DNA of 64,000 nt, taken from the NCBI RefSeq assembly GCF_014145225.1, contig NZ_JABVCQ010000002.1:1-64000 (forward strand), read 5' to 3'. The DNA is from Thiospirillum jenense (GTDB lineage: Bacteria > Pseudomonadota > Gammaproteobacteria > Chromatiales > Chromatiaceae). This document shows positions 27,771 to 37,856 of this stretch, piece after piece (position 1 is the stretch's first letter; each line of letters opens with the position of its first letter). The notes under the pieces were generated by a model that was given only the letters and a program-made list of their open reading frames with translations, searched no databases and was not told the DNA's origin. The position numbers and the translations under genes were made by a program.

Positions 27771-30700
27771 ATGAATCAATTAAAACTTAGTCGTCTCCCA
27801 ATAGTTTTTGCCATCATGTTGTTATTGATGCTCAATATCAATGGTGGTTTTGCATGGTTTGTATGGCAATCACACACATTCCTTGATGCTGCATTAGAAC
27901 ACCGCCAACAAGCACTTTTATTAGTTCGCCAACTGCGTCAAGAATCCGAATTACTGGCGCGCTTGGTTGGACTTTATGCTAATTTGGGAGAAACACGTTT
28001 TTTACTTTATTATTATGACATTTTAGGTATCCGTGAAGGTGAAAAACCAACGCTTGCCGTTAGAAACCCAACTATCTATTGGGAAAAAGTGATTGCCGGT
28101 GATTTAGAACATCAATTGCCTACTCATGGCGATCAACAGTCGCTGCGTGAACGAATGCGCCACCTCGGGTTTAATAAAACTGAACTAGCAGCATTAGATC
28201 ACATTTTGACAGTCAGTGAATCATTAAAAGAGATTGAACAAATTGCTTTTGCAGCAACACAAGGTTTGTATGATCCCAAACAAAAAAAATTCGTATCGGA
28301 TGCAAATCCGGATTATACCTTTGCCCAGCACCAAATTGGTAGCCGTGAATATAATCAACGACGCTTACGATTATCTGAAGCAATTGAACAGCTATTACGA
28401 TTGGTTGATCAGCGTACCAATAATGAATTAAATCGCGCACGTCAACAGTTGCTCAATTGGACGCTGGTATCCAGTTTAGGTGTATTAGTGATGATTTTAT
28501 TGATTGGCGCCCAAAGCTATATGATTAATCATTACATTTTACGGCCGATTCGTACATTGCGTATCGTTGCTGATCAACTGGCAACTGGACATTATAAAAC
28601 GCGAATTGGTAATAGCACTAATGGTGCGGAAGAACTTGCGATATTAGGAAATGTATTAGACAAAATGGCAACTGCAATTGAAAATGATATTGCGCAACGT
28701 GAAATCGTCCAGCGCGAATTAGAAGTAGCGCGGCTGAACGCTGAAGCGGCAACTCAAGCAAAAAGTCGCTTTCTTGCCAACATGAGTCATGAAATCCGCA
28801 CTCCAATGAATGCCGTAATTGGTATGTTACATTTAGCATTGAATACCGAATTAACTGTGCAACAACATGATTATTTGACAAAGGCGCAAGCGGCGGCTAA
28901 ATCACTACTCGGTATCTTAAATGATATTTTAGATTTTTCTAAAGTAGAAGCGGGGCGATTAAAATTAGATAACGCGCCATTTCAACTTGAACAAGTGATG
29001 AGTGAATCTCTATTATTAGTACAACAAACCGCGCAAGAAAAAAATATTGAATTATTGTGTGAAATTAATGGATTGCGATCATGGCAAGAAAAAAATACGG
29101 TCATGGGTGATGCACTGCGCTTGCGACAAGTTTTAACCAATTTACTGTCCAATGCTGTTAAATTTACTCATATTGGTCATGTCCGTTTAATGTTGAATGT
29201 CATTGCCGAAGATGCACAAATGATAACTGTCTGTTTTCGTATTGAAGATACCGGTATTGGTATGTCTCCTGAGCAAACAACTCACTTATTCGAAGAATTT
29301 ACGCAGGCTGATATTTCCACGACCCGCAAATACGGCGGCACTGGTTTAGGTTTGGCCATTTCACGTCGTTTTGTGATAATGATGGGTGGTGATATTAGTG
29401 CGACAAGTCAGGTTGGACAGGGCAGCAGTTTTACATTTTCAATTCAACTTCAGCGCTTATATCCAACTCCATTATCAACTATCAACGATTGTGATAATAC
29501 AAATACACCTTTGTTAAGTTGGCGCGCATTGATCGTGGATAATTATCCGGAGTCGCAAAAAGGATCACTGCGTTTATTACAGCAATTCGGTATTACACAA
29601 TTAGAAACCTGTGCAACGGGTCAAGCAGCTATTGAATTGATTCGCACTGCTCAGGTACATCGTCAACCTTACGATGTTGTTTTATTAGATTGGGTGATGC
29701 CAGATATGGATGCTGACGTTGTATTAACGACTTTGTACGCTAGTCAAATTAAAATACCAGATCACACCATTATCGTTACGGCATATGACTTGGAGAATGT
29801 TCGCGGCTACAATAAAACTGCACCTTTAGCGCAAGTGTCTTTTTTAAGCAAGCCACTCATGCCAACTGCACTTTACCACTATCTTACGCAATCGCATGAA
29901 AAATCTTTTTATCCAGTGGCGTCAAATAATCAATTATTCAATAGTGATACCGGCGCAGCACTACACGGAATGCGTGTATTACTTGTTGAAGACAATTTAT
30001 TAAATCAACAAATCGCAACTGAATTGATGTCAGCTCATCAGATTCAGGTTGATATTGCAAATCATGGCGGTGAAGCTATGACACAGCTTGCCGCTCACTC
30101 ACCAGAATATTATGGTTTAGTTTTAATGGACTTACAAATGCCAGTATTAGACGGTTATCAAACAACGGTTCAAATCCGCTTAGATGAACGCTACTCTCAT
30201 TTGCCCATTATTGCTATGACCGCTCATGCGTTGACGGAAGAACGCGAACATGGTTTGACATTAGGAATGCAGGATTATCTTATTAAACCATTTGAACCAA
30301 ATGAACTTTATGAGGTTCTCAGCCGCTATCTATTACACGATAAGGCAAATCAACATCATGACAATAGTGATGTTGGTAGTGCAAATAATGTGGTAACTAC
30401 TAATGAAGTGAGCCACACATGCTCTACGTTGCTGAATGATAATTTTACCCCAAATGATAATTCCATCCCATTGCTAATGATTGAAGGCATAGATACCCAA
30501 GCAGGATTAGCACGCGTGGGTGGCAATATCAGATTTTATCAACACATGTTGGATAGTTTTTATACACAATTTAAGGATGCACAAATAACATTGACGACAG
30601 CTTTGGCACAAGATGATTGGAATACGCTCATTACTACCGCGCATACCTTAAAAGGATTAGCCGGCACATTGGGCATGGTTCATTTAGCACCAGCTGCTAC

Positions 30701-31070
30701 CGCATTTGAACAAACCGCCAAAACTCGTGCATTAGACATTGCGCATCATTTACCGTCGTTATTAGCACAATTACAGCCAGTTTTAGAACAATTGCAACAT
30801 CTTGCTGCTATTGAAAATAGCACTTTAATGATCTCAGCATCAGATGTGTCACCAATATTTGACATGACAGCTACGCAAAGCGATCTGCGGTATTTTTGTC
30901 AGTTATTAGCAGAGGGTGATGTAGAGGCAATTGATATGTGGATTCGACACGCGGACGCTTTTGCGCGTATATTGCCATTTGCCACGATGCAACGAGTGAA
31001 ACGTGCATTAGATAGTTTTGATTTTGATACTGCATTGATATTGCTAAAACCTGCATCATGGAATAAATAG
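27771..31070 (+). CDS. BarA-like hybrid sensor histidine kinase with two receivers and HPt
   Basis: This is a 1099-residue membrane sensor. The order is a transmembrane helix (LPIVFAIMLLLMLNINGG), a periplasmic domain, a second transmembrane helix (LVSSLGVLVMILLIGAQS), HAMP, HisKA with His340 in MSHEIRTPMN, and HATPase (NLLSNAVKFTH, DTGIGM, GGTGLGLAIS). A receiver with Asp640 (LLDWVMPDMD), a second receiver with Asp787 (LMDLQMPVLDG) and a C-terminal HPt domain with His958 (AHTLKGLAGTLGM) complete it. It can run a full internal phosphorelay. ATG 27771 gives a clean membrane-anchor start; the frame also opens at 27645. No response regulator is adjacent, so the final target is unknown. Confidence 0.9.
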   Translation: MNQLKLSRLPIVFAIMLLLMLNINGGFAWFVWQSHTFLDAALEHRQQALLLVRQLRQESELLARLVGLYANLGETRFLLYYYDILGIREGEKPTLAVRNPTIYWEKVIAGDLEHQLPTHGDQQSLRERMRHLGFNKTELAALDHILTVSESLKEIEQIAFAATQGLYDPKQKKFVSDANPDYTFAQHQIGSREYNQRRLRLSEAIEQLLRLVDQRTNNELNRARQQLLNWTLVSSLGVLVMILLIGAQSYMINHYILRPIRTLRIVADQLATGHYKTRIGNSTNGAEELAILGNVLDKMATAIENDIAQREIVQRELEVARLNAEAATQAKSRFLANMSHEIRTPMNAVIGMLHLALNTELTVQQHDYLTKAQAAAKSLLGILNDILDFSKVEAGRLKLDNAPFQLEQVMSESLLLVQQTAQEKNIELLCEINGLRSWQEKNTVMGDALRLRQVLTNLLSNAVKFTHIGHVRLMLNVIAEDAQMITVCFRIEDTGIGMSPEQTTHLFEEFTQADISTTRKYGGTGLGLAISRRFVIMMGGDISATSQVGQGSSFTFSIQLQRLYPTPLSTINDCDNTNTPLLSWRALIVDNYPESQKGSLRLLQQFGITQLETCATGQAAIELIRTAQVHRQPYDVVLLDWVMPDMDADVVLTTLYASQIKIPDHTIIVTAYDLENVRGYNKTAPLAQVSFLSKPLMPTALYHYLTQSHEKSFYPVASNNQLFNSDTGAALHGMRVLLVEDNLLNQQIATELMSAHQIQVDIANHGGEAMTQLAAHSPEYYGLVLMDLQMPVLDGYQTTVQIRLDERYSHLPIIAMTAHALTEEREHGLTLGMQDYLIKPFEPNELYEVLSRYLLHDKANQHHDNSDVGSANNVVTTNEVSHTCSTLLNDNFTPNDNSIPLLMIEGIDTQAGLARVGGNIRFYQHMLDSFYTQFKDAQITLTTALAQDDWNTLITTAHTLKGLAGTLGMVHLAPAATAFEQTAKTRALDIAHHLPSLLAQLQPVLEQLQHLAAIENSTLMISASDVSPIFDMTATQSDLRYFCQLLAEGDVEAIDMWIRHADAFARILPFATMQRVKRALDSFDFDTALILLKPASWNK

Positions 31071-31156
31071 TTCTATTCAAAAATCAAGTTTTATCTAGTT
31101 ATATGGTGTGATTAGCTAAATATGACAAATCTAATTACCAGAGGATTGCGGGTGTG

Positions 31157-32086
31157 ATGCGACTAATTCGCGGGCTGGCCAATTTAACTCCAGCCGATCA
31201 TGGCTGCGTGGCAACCATTGGAAATTTTGACGGTGTTCATTTGGGGCATCGCGCTGTTTTTCAACGGTTATTAGAAATTGCCGCCCTACTCAACTTACCA
31301 GCAACGGTCATTACATTTGAACCGCAACCATTGGAGTTTTTTACTCCAACCACGGCGCCGGCACGCTTGACACGTTTGCGTGAAAAGGCCATGGCTATTG
31401 CGGCAAATCATATTCCGCGTTTATTGGTGTTGGAATTCACGCCGCGGTTTGCGGCAATGCGCGCTGCTGAATTCGTCACGCACGTTCTGGTTGAACAATT
31501 AGGGATTCGGTTTTTATTAGTGGGAGATGACTTCCGTTTTGGCTATCGGCGTGAAGGCGATTTTCAATTATTAAATACGTTAGGATCAATTCACGGTTTC
31601 GCAGTAGAGAATCTGCATCGCATCGAACATGGCAATGAACGGATTAGCAGTACCCGCATTCGTAATGTATTAGCGCAGGGCGAATTTGAATTAGCACAGC
31701 ATTTATTAGGGCGGTCCTATTCAATCTGCGGGCGGGTACAACACGGTGATAAACGCGGGCGACAATTGGGCTTTCCAACGGCCAATGTTTATTTACAACG
31801 GCGCGTCAGTCCATTGCGCGGCGTGTATGCCGTACAGGTGCGCAATACGAATGATGAACACTGGTCAGGCGTGGCCAATATTGGTCAACGTCCGACGGTC
31901 GGTGGTGGATTGCGCGAACTATTAGAAGTGCATTTATTTGATGTTAACGATGATTTATATGGGCAACATTTGGAAGTCACCTTTTGTTTGCGGCTGCGTG
32001 AAGAACGCCATTTTCATTCTTTAAATGAATTACAAACACAAATTGCGCTGGATGTCGCAACAGCACGGGCGTATTTGAAATTGTAA
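31157..32086 (+). CDS. ribF: Bifunctional riboflavin kinase/FAD synthetase
   Basis: This 309-residue enzyme makes FMN and FAD from riboflavin. The N-terminal adenylyltransferase domain shows IGNFDGVHLGHRAVF and ISSTRIRNVLAQGEFELA. The C-terminal kinase domain shows GRVQHGDKRGRQLGFPTANV and GVANIGQRPTVGG. The ATG at 31157 was chosen; an overlapping GTG lies one codon upstream. The usual downstream ileS is absent. Confidence 0.96.
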   Translation: MRLIRGLANLTPADHGCVATIGNFDGVHLGHRAVFQRLLEIAALLNLPATVITFEPQPLEFFTPTTAPARLTRLREKAMAIAANHIPRLLVLEFTPRFAAMRAAEFVTHVLVEQLGIRFLLVGDDFRFGYRREGDFQLLNTLGSIHGFAVENLHRIEHGNERISSTRIRNVLAQGEFELAQHLLGRSYSICGRVQHGDKRGRQLGFPTANVYLQRRVSPLRGVYAVQVRNTNDEHWSGVANIGQRPTVGGGLRELLEVHLFDVNDDLYGQHLEVTFCLRLREERHFHSLNELQTQIALDVATARAYLKL

Positions 32087-32158
32087 TTGCAAAATGGGTA
32101 TGATTAAATCCCAACTTATTCTGTATTCAACCACCCTATTCAATTGGATTAACCACCC

Positions 32159-33847
32159 ATGACTGTTCATTCTTTAGAACCGCGCCAATTAATGAGCGGT
32201 GATGATGCCGTTGCATTAGCCTGTATTCATGCCGGCGTTTGTTTAGGCACCGGTTATCCCGGCACCCCCTCGACTGAGATATTAGAAACCTTTAATCAAC
32301 TGGGCGGTAAAGCGCAATGGGCGCCTAATGAAAAAGTGGCGCTAGAAGTAGGATTAGGAGTGGCATTTGCCGGTGCGCGGGCAATAGTCACGATGAAACA
32401 TGTTGGATTAAATGTTGCCGCTGATCCATTATTCACTGCCGCCTACACCGATATTGACGGTGGATTAGTGATTGTGTCGGCCGATGATCCGGGCATGGCG
32501 TCCAGTCAAAACGAACAGGATAACCGTTACTATGCACGGGCGGCGGGCGTACCAATGCTTGAACCGACCGATGCCCAGCAAGCGTATGACTACACGTTGT
32601 TGGCGTTTTGGGTGGCGGAGCGCTGGAAAATTCCCGTGTTGCTGCGCCTGACCACGCGGGTGTGTCACGCCAAAACGGTGGTTAAACCGCGCCCATCGTC
32701 GGCGATTGCGCCGGTATCTGCATCATTTCGCCGCGATATTCCCGCCCGCGTGATGATTCCGGCGTATGCCAAGCCCGCGCATCGGCGGTTGCGTGACAAA
32801 TTGGCGGCGATTGCGGCGTGGAATGACGCGGAAGGGCCGGTAGAGGACAGCGGCGGCAGTGCCAATTGTGGCATCATTGCGACAGGTGTTGCGGCAATGC
32901 ACGCCCGCGAAGCTGCCCCCACCGTGCGGCATTTGACCGTCGGCATGACCTACCCACTGCCACTGCAACGCATCCGTGAATTTGCCAGTGAAGTCAAGCA
33001 GTTAGTCGTGGTTGAAGAGGGCGAGCCGTTGCTGTATGAGGCGCTCCGCGCTGCTGGTTTACCCGTGATCGGCAAGCCCGACCGCTACCGCTTTGGTGAG
33101 TTGGATGTTGCGCGAGTGCGACGCCTGTTGGCACAAAACAACAGTCCAGAACCCGTCCCCGCCAAAGGCAAACCGCCGGAACTCTGCCCCGGCTGCGCCC
33201 ACCGTACTGTATTCCAGGCACTGCACGATTTGGATTGCATCGTGGCGGGCGACATCGGTTGTTATACCCTCGGCGTGTTGCCGCCATTTTCGGCGATGGA
33301 CACCTGCGTTTGCATGGGCGCGAGCGTCGGCGTCGGGCTGGGATTGCGTCATGCGTTGCCAAAAAGTCAAGCACGGCGGGTAGTTAGCGTGATCGGCGAC
33401 TCGACCTTTGTTCACTCCGGGCTGACCGGTTTAGCCGAAATGGCGTATAACCCGCCGCCGACGGGGCATTTATTATTGATTTTGGACAATGGCACGACCG
33501 CCATGACTGGTCAACAAGAACACCCCGGCACGGGGCGGACGCTTAATCATGCTGCCACGCATCGCCTAGATTTTTTCAAGGTATGTCAAGCACTTGGTAT
33601 TCATAATGTGCAATTATTCTCGGCGAATGACCGTGAAGTTGATTTAAAAACCATTATTGCCGACCAATTAACTCGCTCGGAAACTGCCGTGTTTATTATT
33701 CAACAACCGTGCGTATTAGCGGCACCGAAAATCCGTTTATACGAACAAGCGGCGGTGAATGAAACAGTGGCAAAAGAGAGTTGTTCAGCAACCGAGTCAT
33801 GCGCAATTGCTGCGTCATCGCAATTATTTCAATTATTTAATGAGTAA
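32159..33847 (+). CDS. iorA: Indolepyruvate:ferredoxin oxidoreductase alpha-like protein without Fe-S domain
   Basis: This 562-residue thiamine-diphosphate enzyme of the IorA type oxidatively decarboxylates aryl- or other 2-oxo acids. The pyrimidine-binding domain (GTGYPGTPSTEILETF, NEKVALEVGLGVAFAGAR) is followed by the transketolase C-like linker. The diphosphate domain follows (ELCPGCAHRTVF, GDIGCYTLGVLPP, VIGDSTFVHSG, LDNGTTAMTGQQEHPG). Complete IorA proteins end with a ferredoxin-like domain with two CxxCxxC motifs. Here the tail ends soon after QQPCVLAAPKIRLYE with only scattered Cys, so the clusters are missing. No iorB is nearby. It is followed after five bases by thrC, suggesting an operon of amino-acid metabolism. 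The substrate is uncertain. Confidence 0.85.
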   Translation: MTVHSLEPRQLMSGDDAVALACIHAGVCLGTGYPGTPSTEILETFNQLGGKAQWAPNEKVALEVGLGVAFAGARAIVTMKHVGLNVAADPLFTAAYTDIDGGLVIVSADDPGMASSQNEQDNRYYARAAGVPMLEPTDAQQAYDYTLLAFWVAERWKIPVLLRLTTRVCHAKTVVKPRPSSAIAPVSASFRRDIPARVMIPAYAKPAHRRLRDKLAAIAAWNDAEGPVEDSGGSANCGIIATGVAAMHAREAAPTVRHLTVGMTYPLPLQRIREFASEVKQLVVVEEGEPLLYEALRAAGLPVIGKPDRYRFGELDVARVRRLLAQNNSPEPVPAKGKPPELCPGCAHRTVFQALHDLDCIVAGDIGCYTLGVLPPFSAMDTCVCMGASVGVGLGLRHALPKSQARRVVSVIGDSTFVHSGLTGLAEMAYNPPPTGHLLLILDNGTTAMTGQQEHPGTGRTLNHAATHRLDFFKVCQALGIHNVQLFSANDREVDLKTIIADQLTRSETAVFIIQQPCVLAAPKIRLYEQAAVNETVAKESCSATESCAIAASSQLFQLFNE

Positions 33848-33852
33848 TTTTT

Positions 33853-35253
33853 ATGAATTACATTAGCACACGCGGCGGTATTATGCCAGTCAATTTCGCC
33901 GACGCTGTTTTAATGGGATTGGCTACTGACGGCGGCTTGTTAATTCCCGAATCTATTCCCACTGTTACTGCCGATCAATTACAGAACTGGGCGGGATTGC
34001 GCTTTCAAGCATTAGCCGCTGAGATTATGCGGCCCTTTATTGGAGATTCATTACCGGACGAGGTTATTACCGATTTAATTGAACGCGCTTATGCCAATTT
34101 TAATCACCCTGAGATCACGCCATTACATCAAGTTGGGCAACGTCAATTGCTCGAATTATTTCATGGCCCGACGGCGGCATTTAAAGATATTGCGCTGCAA
34201 TGGTTAGGTGAGTTATTTGATTATCTATTGACGCAAAACGACAGTTATTTAAACATCTTGGGCGCGACTTCAGGCGATACTGGATCAGCCGCTATTGCCG
34301 GTGTCAGTGGTAAAGCACGAATTAACATTTTCATTCTTTACCCGCACGGGCGCATTTCACCAATTCAAGAACGGCAAATGACCACTGTCACCGAGCCGAA
34401 TGTACAGACCATTGCCGTGCAGGGGACATTTGATGATGCGCAGCGCATTGTTAAAACGCTGTTTTCTGATGTGCAATTCAAAACACGCTATCAATTGGGC
34501 GCGGTTAATTCAATTAACTGGGCGCGAATTTTAGCGCAAACGGTGTATTATTTTTATGCGTGGGGACGGGTGAGTGGCGGTAATCCCGATCATCGCGTCA
34601 GCTTTGCGGTGCCGACGGGTAATTTCGGCGATGTATTTGCCGGTTATTTAGCCAAGCGCATGGGTTTGCCAATTGAACAGTTAATTTTAGCCACCAATCG
34701 CAATGCCATTTTAACCCGCTTTGTGCAAACGGGTATTTATGCCGCAGGTGATGTTTATCAAACTTTAAGTCCAGCAATGGATATTCAAATTGCGTCAAAT
34801 TTTGAACGCTATTTGTATTATCTATTGGATGAAAATGCGACCGCCGTGCGCACGGCATTAACTAATTTTGAACAGGAGCGGCGGTTGATTGTGAATGCCA
34901 CACAGCGGCGCCAAGTGAATAAAGATTTCATTGCTTGTGCGGTGGATGATAGTGAAACATTGGCACAAATGCAGGCGGTTTATGATGATACAGGTTATTT
35001 CATTTGCCCACATACTGCGGTTGGAATGCACGCCGCCGCCAATTATCCCGACGCCATTTGTTTAGCCACCGCGCATCCGGCCAAGTTTAATGAAGCAGTG
35101 CAAATTGCCACTGGTCAAACCGCGCCCCTACCGCTCAGTTTGCAAGGGTTAATGAATAAACCAACGCGCCAAAAGACCTTAGCAGCGGATGCGGATGTCA
35201 TTCGCCAGTATTTACAGACGACCTTGGATAATACGGAAAACTATAATGATTGA
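33853..35253 (+). CDS. thrC: Threonine synthase
   Basis: This 466-residue pyridoxal-phosphate enzyme converts O-phosphohomoserine to threonine. Family marks are the N terminus MNYISTRGG, HGPTAAFKDIALQ with the PLP-binding Lys, GATSGDTGSAAIAG for phosphate binding, and FAVPTGNFGDVFAGYLAKRMG. It has the length of the longer (type II) bacterial enzymes. Its last 8 bp overlap the start of the leuA-like gene, so translation of the two is probably coupled. Confidence 0.95.
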   Translation: MNYISTRGGIMPVNFADAVLMGLATDGGLLIPESIPTVTADQLQNWAGLRFQALAAEIMRPFIGDSLPDEVITDLIERAYANFNHPEITPLHQVGQRQLLELFHGPTAAFKDIALQWLGELFDYLLTQNDSYLNILGATSGDTGSAAIAGVSGKARINIFILYPHGRISPIQERQMTTVTEPNVQTIAVQGTFDDAQRIVKTLFSDVQFKTRYQLGAVNSINWARILAQTVYYFYAWGRVSGGNPDHRVSFAVPTGNFGDVFAGYLAKRMGLPIEQLILATNRNAILTRFVQTGIYAAGDVYQTLSPAMDIQIASNFERYLYYLLDENATAVRTALTNFEQERRLIVNATQRRQVNKDFIACAVDDSETLAQMQAVYDDTGYFICPHTAVGMHAAANYPDAICLATAHPAKFNEAVQIATGQTAPLPLSLQGLMNKPTRQKTLAADADVIRQYLQTTLDNTENYND

Positions 35254-36799
35254 GACGGCGCCGCGTTCTATTCAAATCCTCGATACCACCTTGCGCGATG
35301 GTGAACAAACGCAGGGCGTCTCATTCGCGCCTGATGAAAAAACCAGCATTGCCAAATTGTTATTAGAAGCAGTGCGTGTGGATCGGATTGAAGTTGCCTC
35401 AGCGCGAGTATCCGATGGTGAATTACTTGCTGTGGCGAATATCGTGGATTGGGCGCGAGATAAAGGATTAGCGCATCGCATTGAAGTGCTGGGATTTGTG
35501 GATCATGGTCATAGCGTTAATTGGATTCGCCGTGCCGGCGGTCAAGTGATTAACTTACTCGCCAAAGGCAGTGAAAAACATTGCCATACGCAATTGGGTA
35601 AAACATTAGATCAGCATCTTGCTGACGTGCGCGAAACTATTGATCTTGCGCATGAACATGGCGTGCGGGTTAATTTGTATTTAGAAGATTGGTCAAATGG
35701 CTATGTTGATTCGCCGGCCTATGTGTATCATTTAGTTGAACAATTAGCTGATGCGGGTATTGAGCATTTAATGCTGCCGGATACCTTAGGCGTTATGACT
35801 CCCGAGCGCGTATTCTCTGCCATTAATGATATGCGCCAACGTTTTCCTACCTGCGCCTTTGATTTTCATCCGCATAATGATTATGGATTAGCGACCGCCA
35901 ATGTATTAGCTGCCGCCCAAGCGGGCGCGGCGGCGGTGCATTGCACCATTAACTGTTTAGGCGAACGGGCGGGCAACGCTTCATTAGCAGAAGTCGCAGT
36001 TAATTTACGCGATCAATTGGGTTTTTCACTCGGTATTGATGAAACGCATTTAGTGCGGGCGAGTGAATTAGTGCAGCATTTTTCTGGTAAACGCATTGCC
36101 GATAATGCCCCGATCATTGGTGTTGACGTATTCACCCAAACGGCGGGTATTCACGCCGACGGCGACCGCAAGGGCAGTTTATATCACACGCGCTTATCAC
36201 CCGAACGCTTTAATCGCCGCCGCACCTATGCACTAGGTAAATTGAGTGGCAAGGCATCATTAGCTAAGAATTTAGAACGCCTGGATATTGCATTATCTGA
36301 TGAACAACAGCGCAAAGTATTAGCGCGGATTGTTGAATTAGGTGATTCTAAAAAGTCTATTACTGCGGATGATTTGCCTTTTATTATTGCTGAGGTATTG
36401 GATAGTAAGGATTATGACCACGCCGAATTATTAGCCTGCACCGTGACCAGCAGTATTGGATTAGAATCCACTGCCAGTATTAAAGTACGTTTAGATGATG
36501 AGGTATTAACGGCGGCTGGAACAGGCAATGGTGGGTTTGATGCTTTTAATCAGGCCTTAAATAAAATTGTAAAGCGGCAGGGGATTCAATTGCCGTTATT
36601 AACTGATTATGAAGTGCGTATTCCTAAAGGGGGGCGTACCGATGCACTGACCGAATGCACCATTACCTGGAATCATGGCGAAGGCGATTGGAAAACACGC
36701 GGAGTTCATGCTAATCAAGTCTTTGCCGCCATTGCGGCGACCATGCGAATGTTTAATCGCGTGGTTCACGATTTGCGGGTTAATACAGCGCAGGTGTGA
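35246..36799 (+). CDS. 2-isopropylmalate/citramalate synthase-like protein
   Basis: This 517-residue DRE-TIM metallolyase has DTTLRDGEQTQGVSFAPDEK as the catalytic signature. FDFHPHNDYGLATANVLAA gives the metal-binding HxN motif, and NCLGERAGNASLAE also belongs to the family. A C-terminal regulatory (LeuA dimer-type) domain begins near ASIKVRLDDEVLTA. Such proteins condense acetyl-CoA with a 2-oxo acid; leucine (2-isopropylmalate) and isoleucine (citramalate) pathways are both possible. The neighbours thrC and iorA-like favour branched-chain or 2-oxo-acid metabolism. The ATG at 35246 (ATGATTGA overlap with thrC) was chosen; the open frame extends further upstream inside thrC. Confidence 0.88.
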   Translation: MIETAPRSIQILDTTLRDGEQTQGVSFAPDEKTSIAKLLLEAVRVDRIEVASARVSDGELLAVANIVDWARDKGLAHRIEVLGFVDHGHSVNWIRRAGGQVINLLAKGSEKHCHTQLGKTLDQHLADVRETIDLAHEHGVRVNLYLEDWSNGYVDSPAYVYHLVEQLADAGIEHLMLPDTLGVMTPERVFSAINDMRQRFPTCAFDFHPHNDYGLATANVLAAAQAGAAAVHCTINCLGERAGNASLAEVAVNLRDQLGFSLGIDETHLVRASELVQHFSGKRIADNAPIIGVDVFTQTAGIHADGDRKGSLYHTRLSPERFNRRRTYALGKLSGKASLAKNLERLDIALSDEQQRKVLARIVELGDSKKSITADDLPFIIAEVLDSKDYDHAELLACTVTSSIGLESTASIKVRLDDEVLTAAGTGNGGFDAFNQALNKIVKRQGIQLPLLTDYEVRIPKGGRTDALTECTITWNHGEGDWKTRGVHANQVFAAIAATMRMFNRVVHDLRVNTAQV

Positions 36800-37856
36800 A
36801 TCGATTATGCCGCGCCAATGCCCATTGAATATGCTCGCGCACCAATTCATCAGGATAAACCAAGCGATCAATTAACGCCTGCCAAATACGCAGTGATGGC
36901 GGCGCATTCCCTAATGCAATAGCGATATTACGCAGCCAGCGTTGATAACCCAGCCGCCGTATTGGCGTACCTTCCGTGTACTGTAAAAACTGCGGTTCAT
37001 TCCAATTAAATAGCGTGATTAAATCGGCATTGATCCACTGCAGCCGCGGGTGAAAATCCCGTTCTTGTGTTAATTGCGCAAACCGATTCCAGGGACACAC
37101 CTGTTGACAAATATCACAACCAAAAATGTGTTGCCCAATTAAACTGCGCAATGATTCAGGAATAGCGCCGTGATGTTCAATGGTCAAATACGCAATACAG
37201 CGCTGCGCATCCAATTGATAGGGCGCAATAATGGCAGCAGTGGGACAGTGCATTAAACAGGCGTGACAGCGCCCGCAATGATTAACCGCCGGCGGATCAA
37301 TTGGCAGCGGTAAATCAACGTACAATTCTCCTAAAAAAAACCACGAGCCGGCCTGTTGGTTAATTAAATTGGTGTGTTTACCAATCCAGCCCAATCCCGC
37401 CTGTTGTGCTAATGGTTTTTCTAATACCGGTGCCGAATCAACCAGCGGGCGATAATGAAATGCGCCGGTCTGTTGTTCAATTCGCTGGGCTAATTGTTTT
37501 AATCGTTTGCGGATCACACGATGATAATCACGTCCGAGCGCATAGCGGGCAATGACAGCGTGGGTTGGATTAGCAGAAAACGGCACAGCGGCGGGTAAAT
37601 AATTCATGCGGGCGGTAATGATCCGAATGGTGCCGGGGAGCAATTGCGCGGGATCACAACGCATTGCTTGATGCTGCGCCATGTAATTCATTTCGCCATG
37701 ATAACCCGCCGCGAGCCAATTAAACAAGCGCTGTTGATCGTGTTGCGTGACTCCGGCGGTAATACCAATTTGCTGAAAACCTAATTCCCGTCCCCAGCAT
37801 TTAATCTGTTGCGCTAAAGCGTCCAATTCGGTGGGGTTATTCAGCGCCAATTGCAT
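36780..37856 (-). CDS. queG: Epoxyqueuosine reductase
   Basis: This 358-residue cobalamin-dependent iron-sulfur enzyme does the last step of queuosine synthesis, reducing epoxyqueuosine in tRNA. It has two [4Fe-4S] motifs, CGRCHACLMHCPTAAI and CDICQQVCPWN, and the N-terminal ARYALGRDYHRVIRKRL region seen in the family. Its 3' end overlaps the convergent leuA-like gene by 20 bp. Its ATG shares an A with the stop of the lipoprotein gene upstream (TAATG). queC lies two genes upstream, so this is a queuosine gene group. Confidence 0.96.
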   Translation of the reverse strand: MQLALNNPTELDALAQQIKCWGRELGFQQIGITAGVTQHDQQRLFNWLAAGYHGEMNYMAQHQAMRCDPAQLLPGTIRIITARMNYLPAAVPFSANPTHAVIARYALGRDYHRVIRKRLKQLAQRIEQQTGAFHYRPLVDSAPVLEKPLAQQAGLGWIGKHTNLINQQAGSWFFLGELYVDLPLPIDPPAVNHCGRCHACLMHCPTAAIIAPYQLDAQRCIAYLTIEHHGAIPESLRSLIGQHIFGCDICQQVCPWNRFAQLTQERDFHPRLQWINADLITLFNWNEPQFLQYTEGTPIRRLGYQRWLRNIAIALGNAPPSLRIWQALIDRLVYPDELVREHIQWALARHNRFTPALY

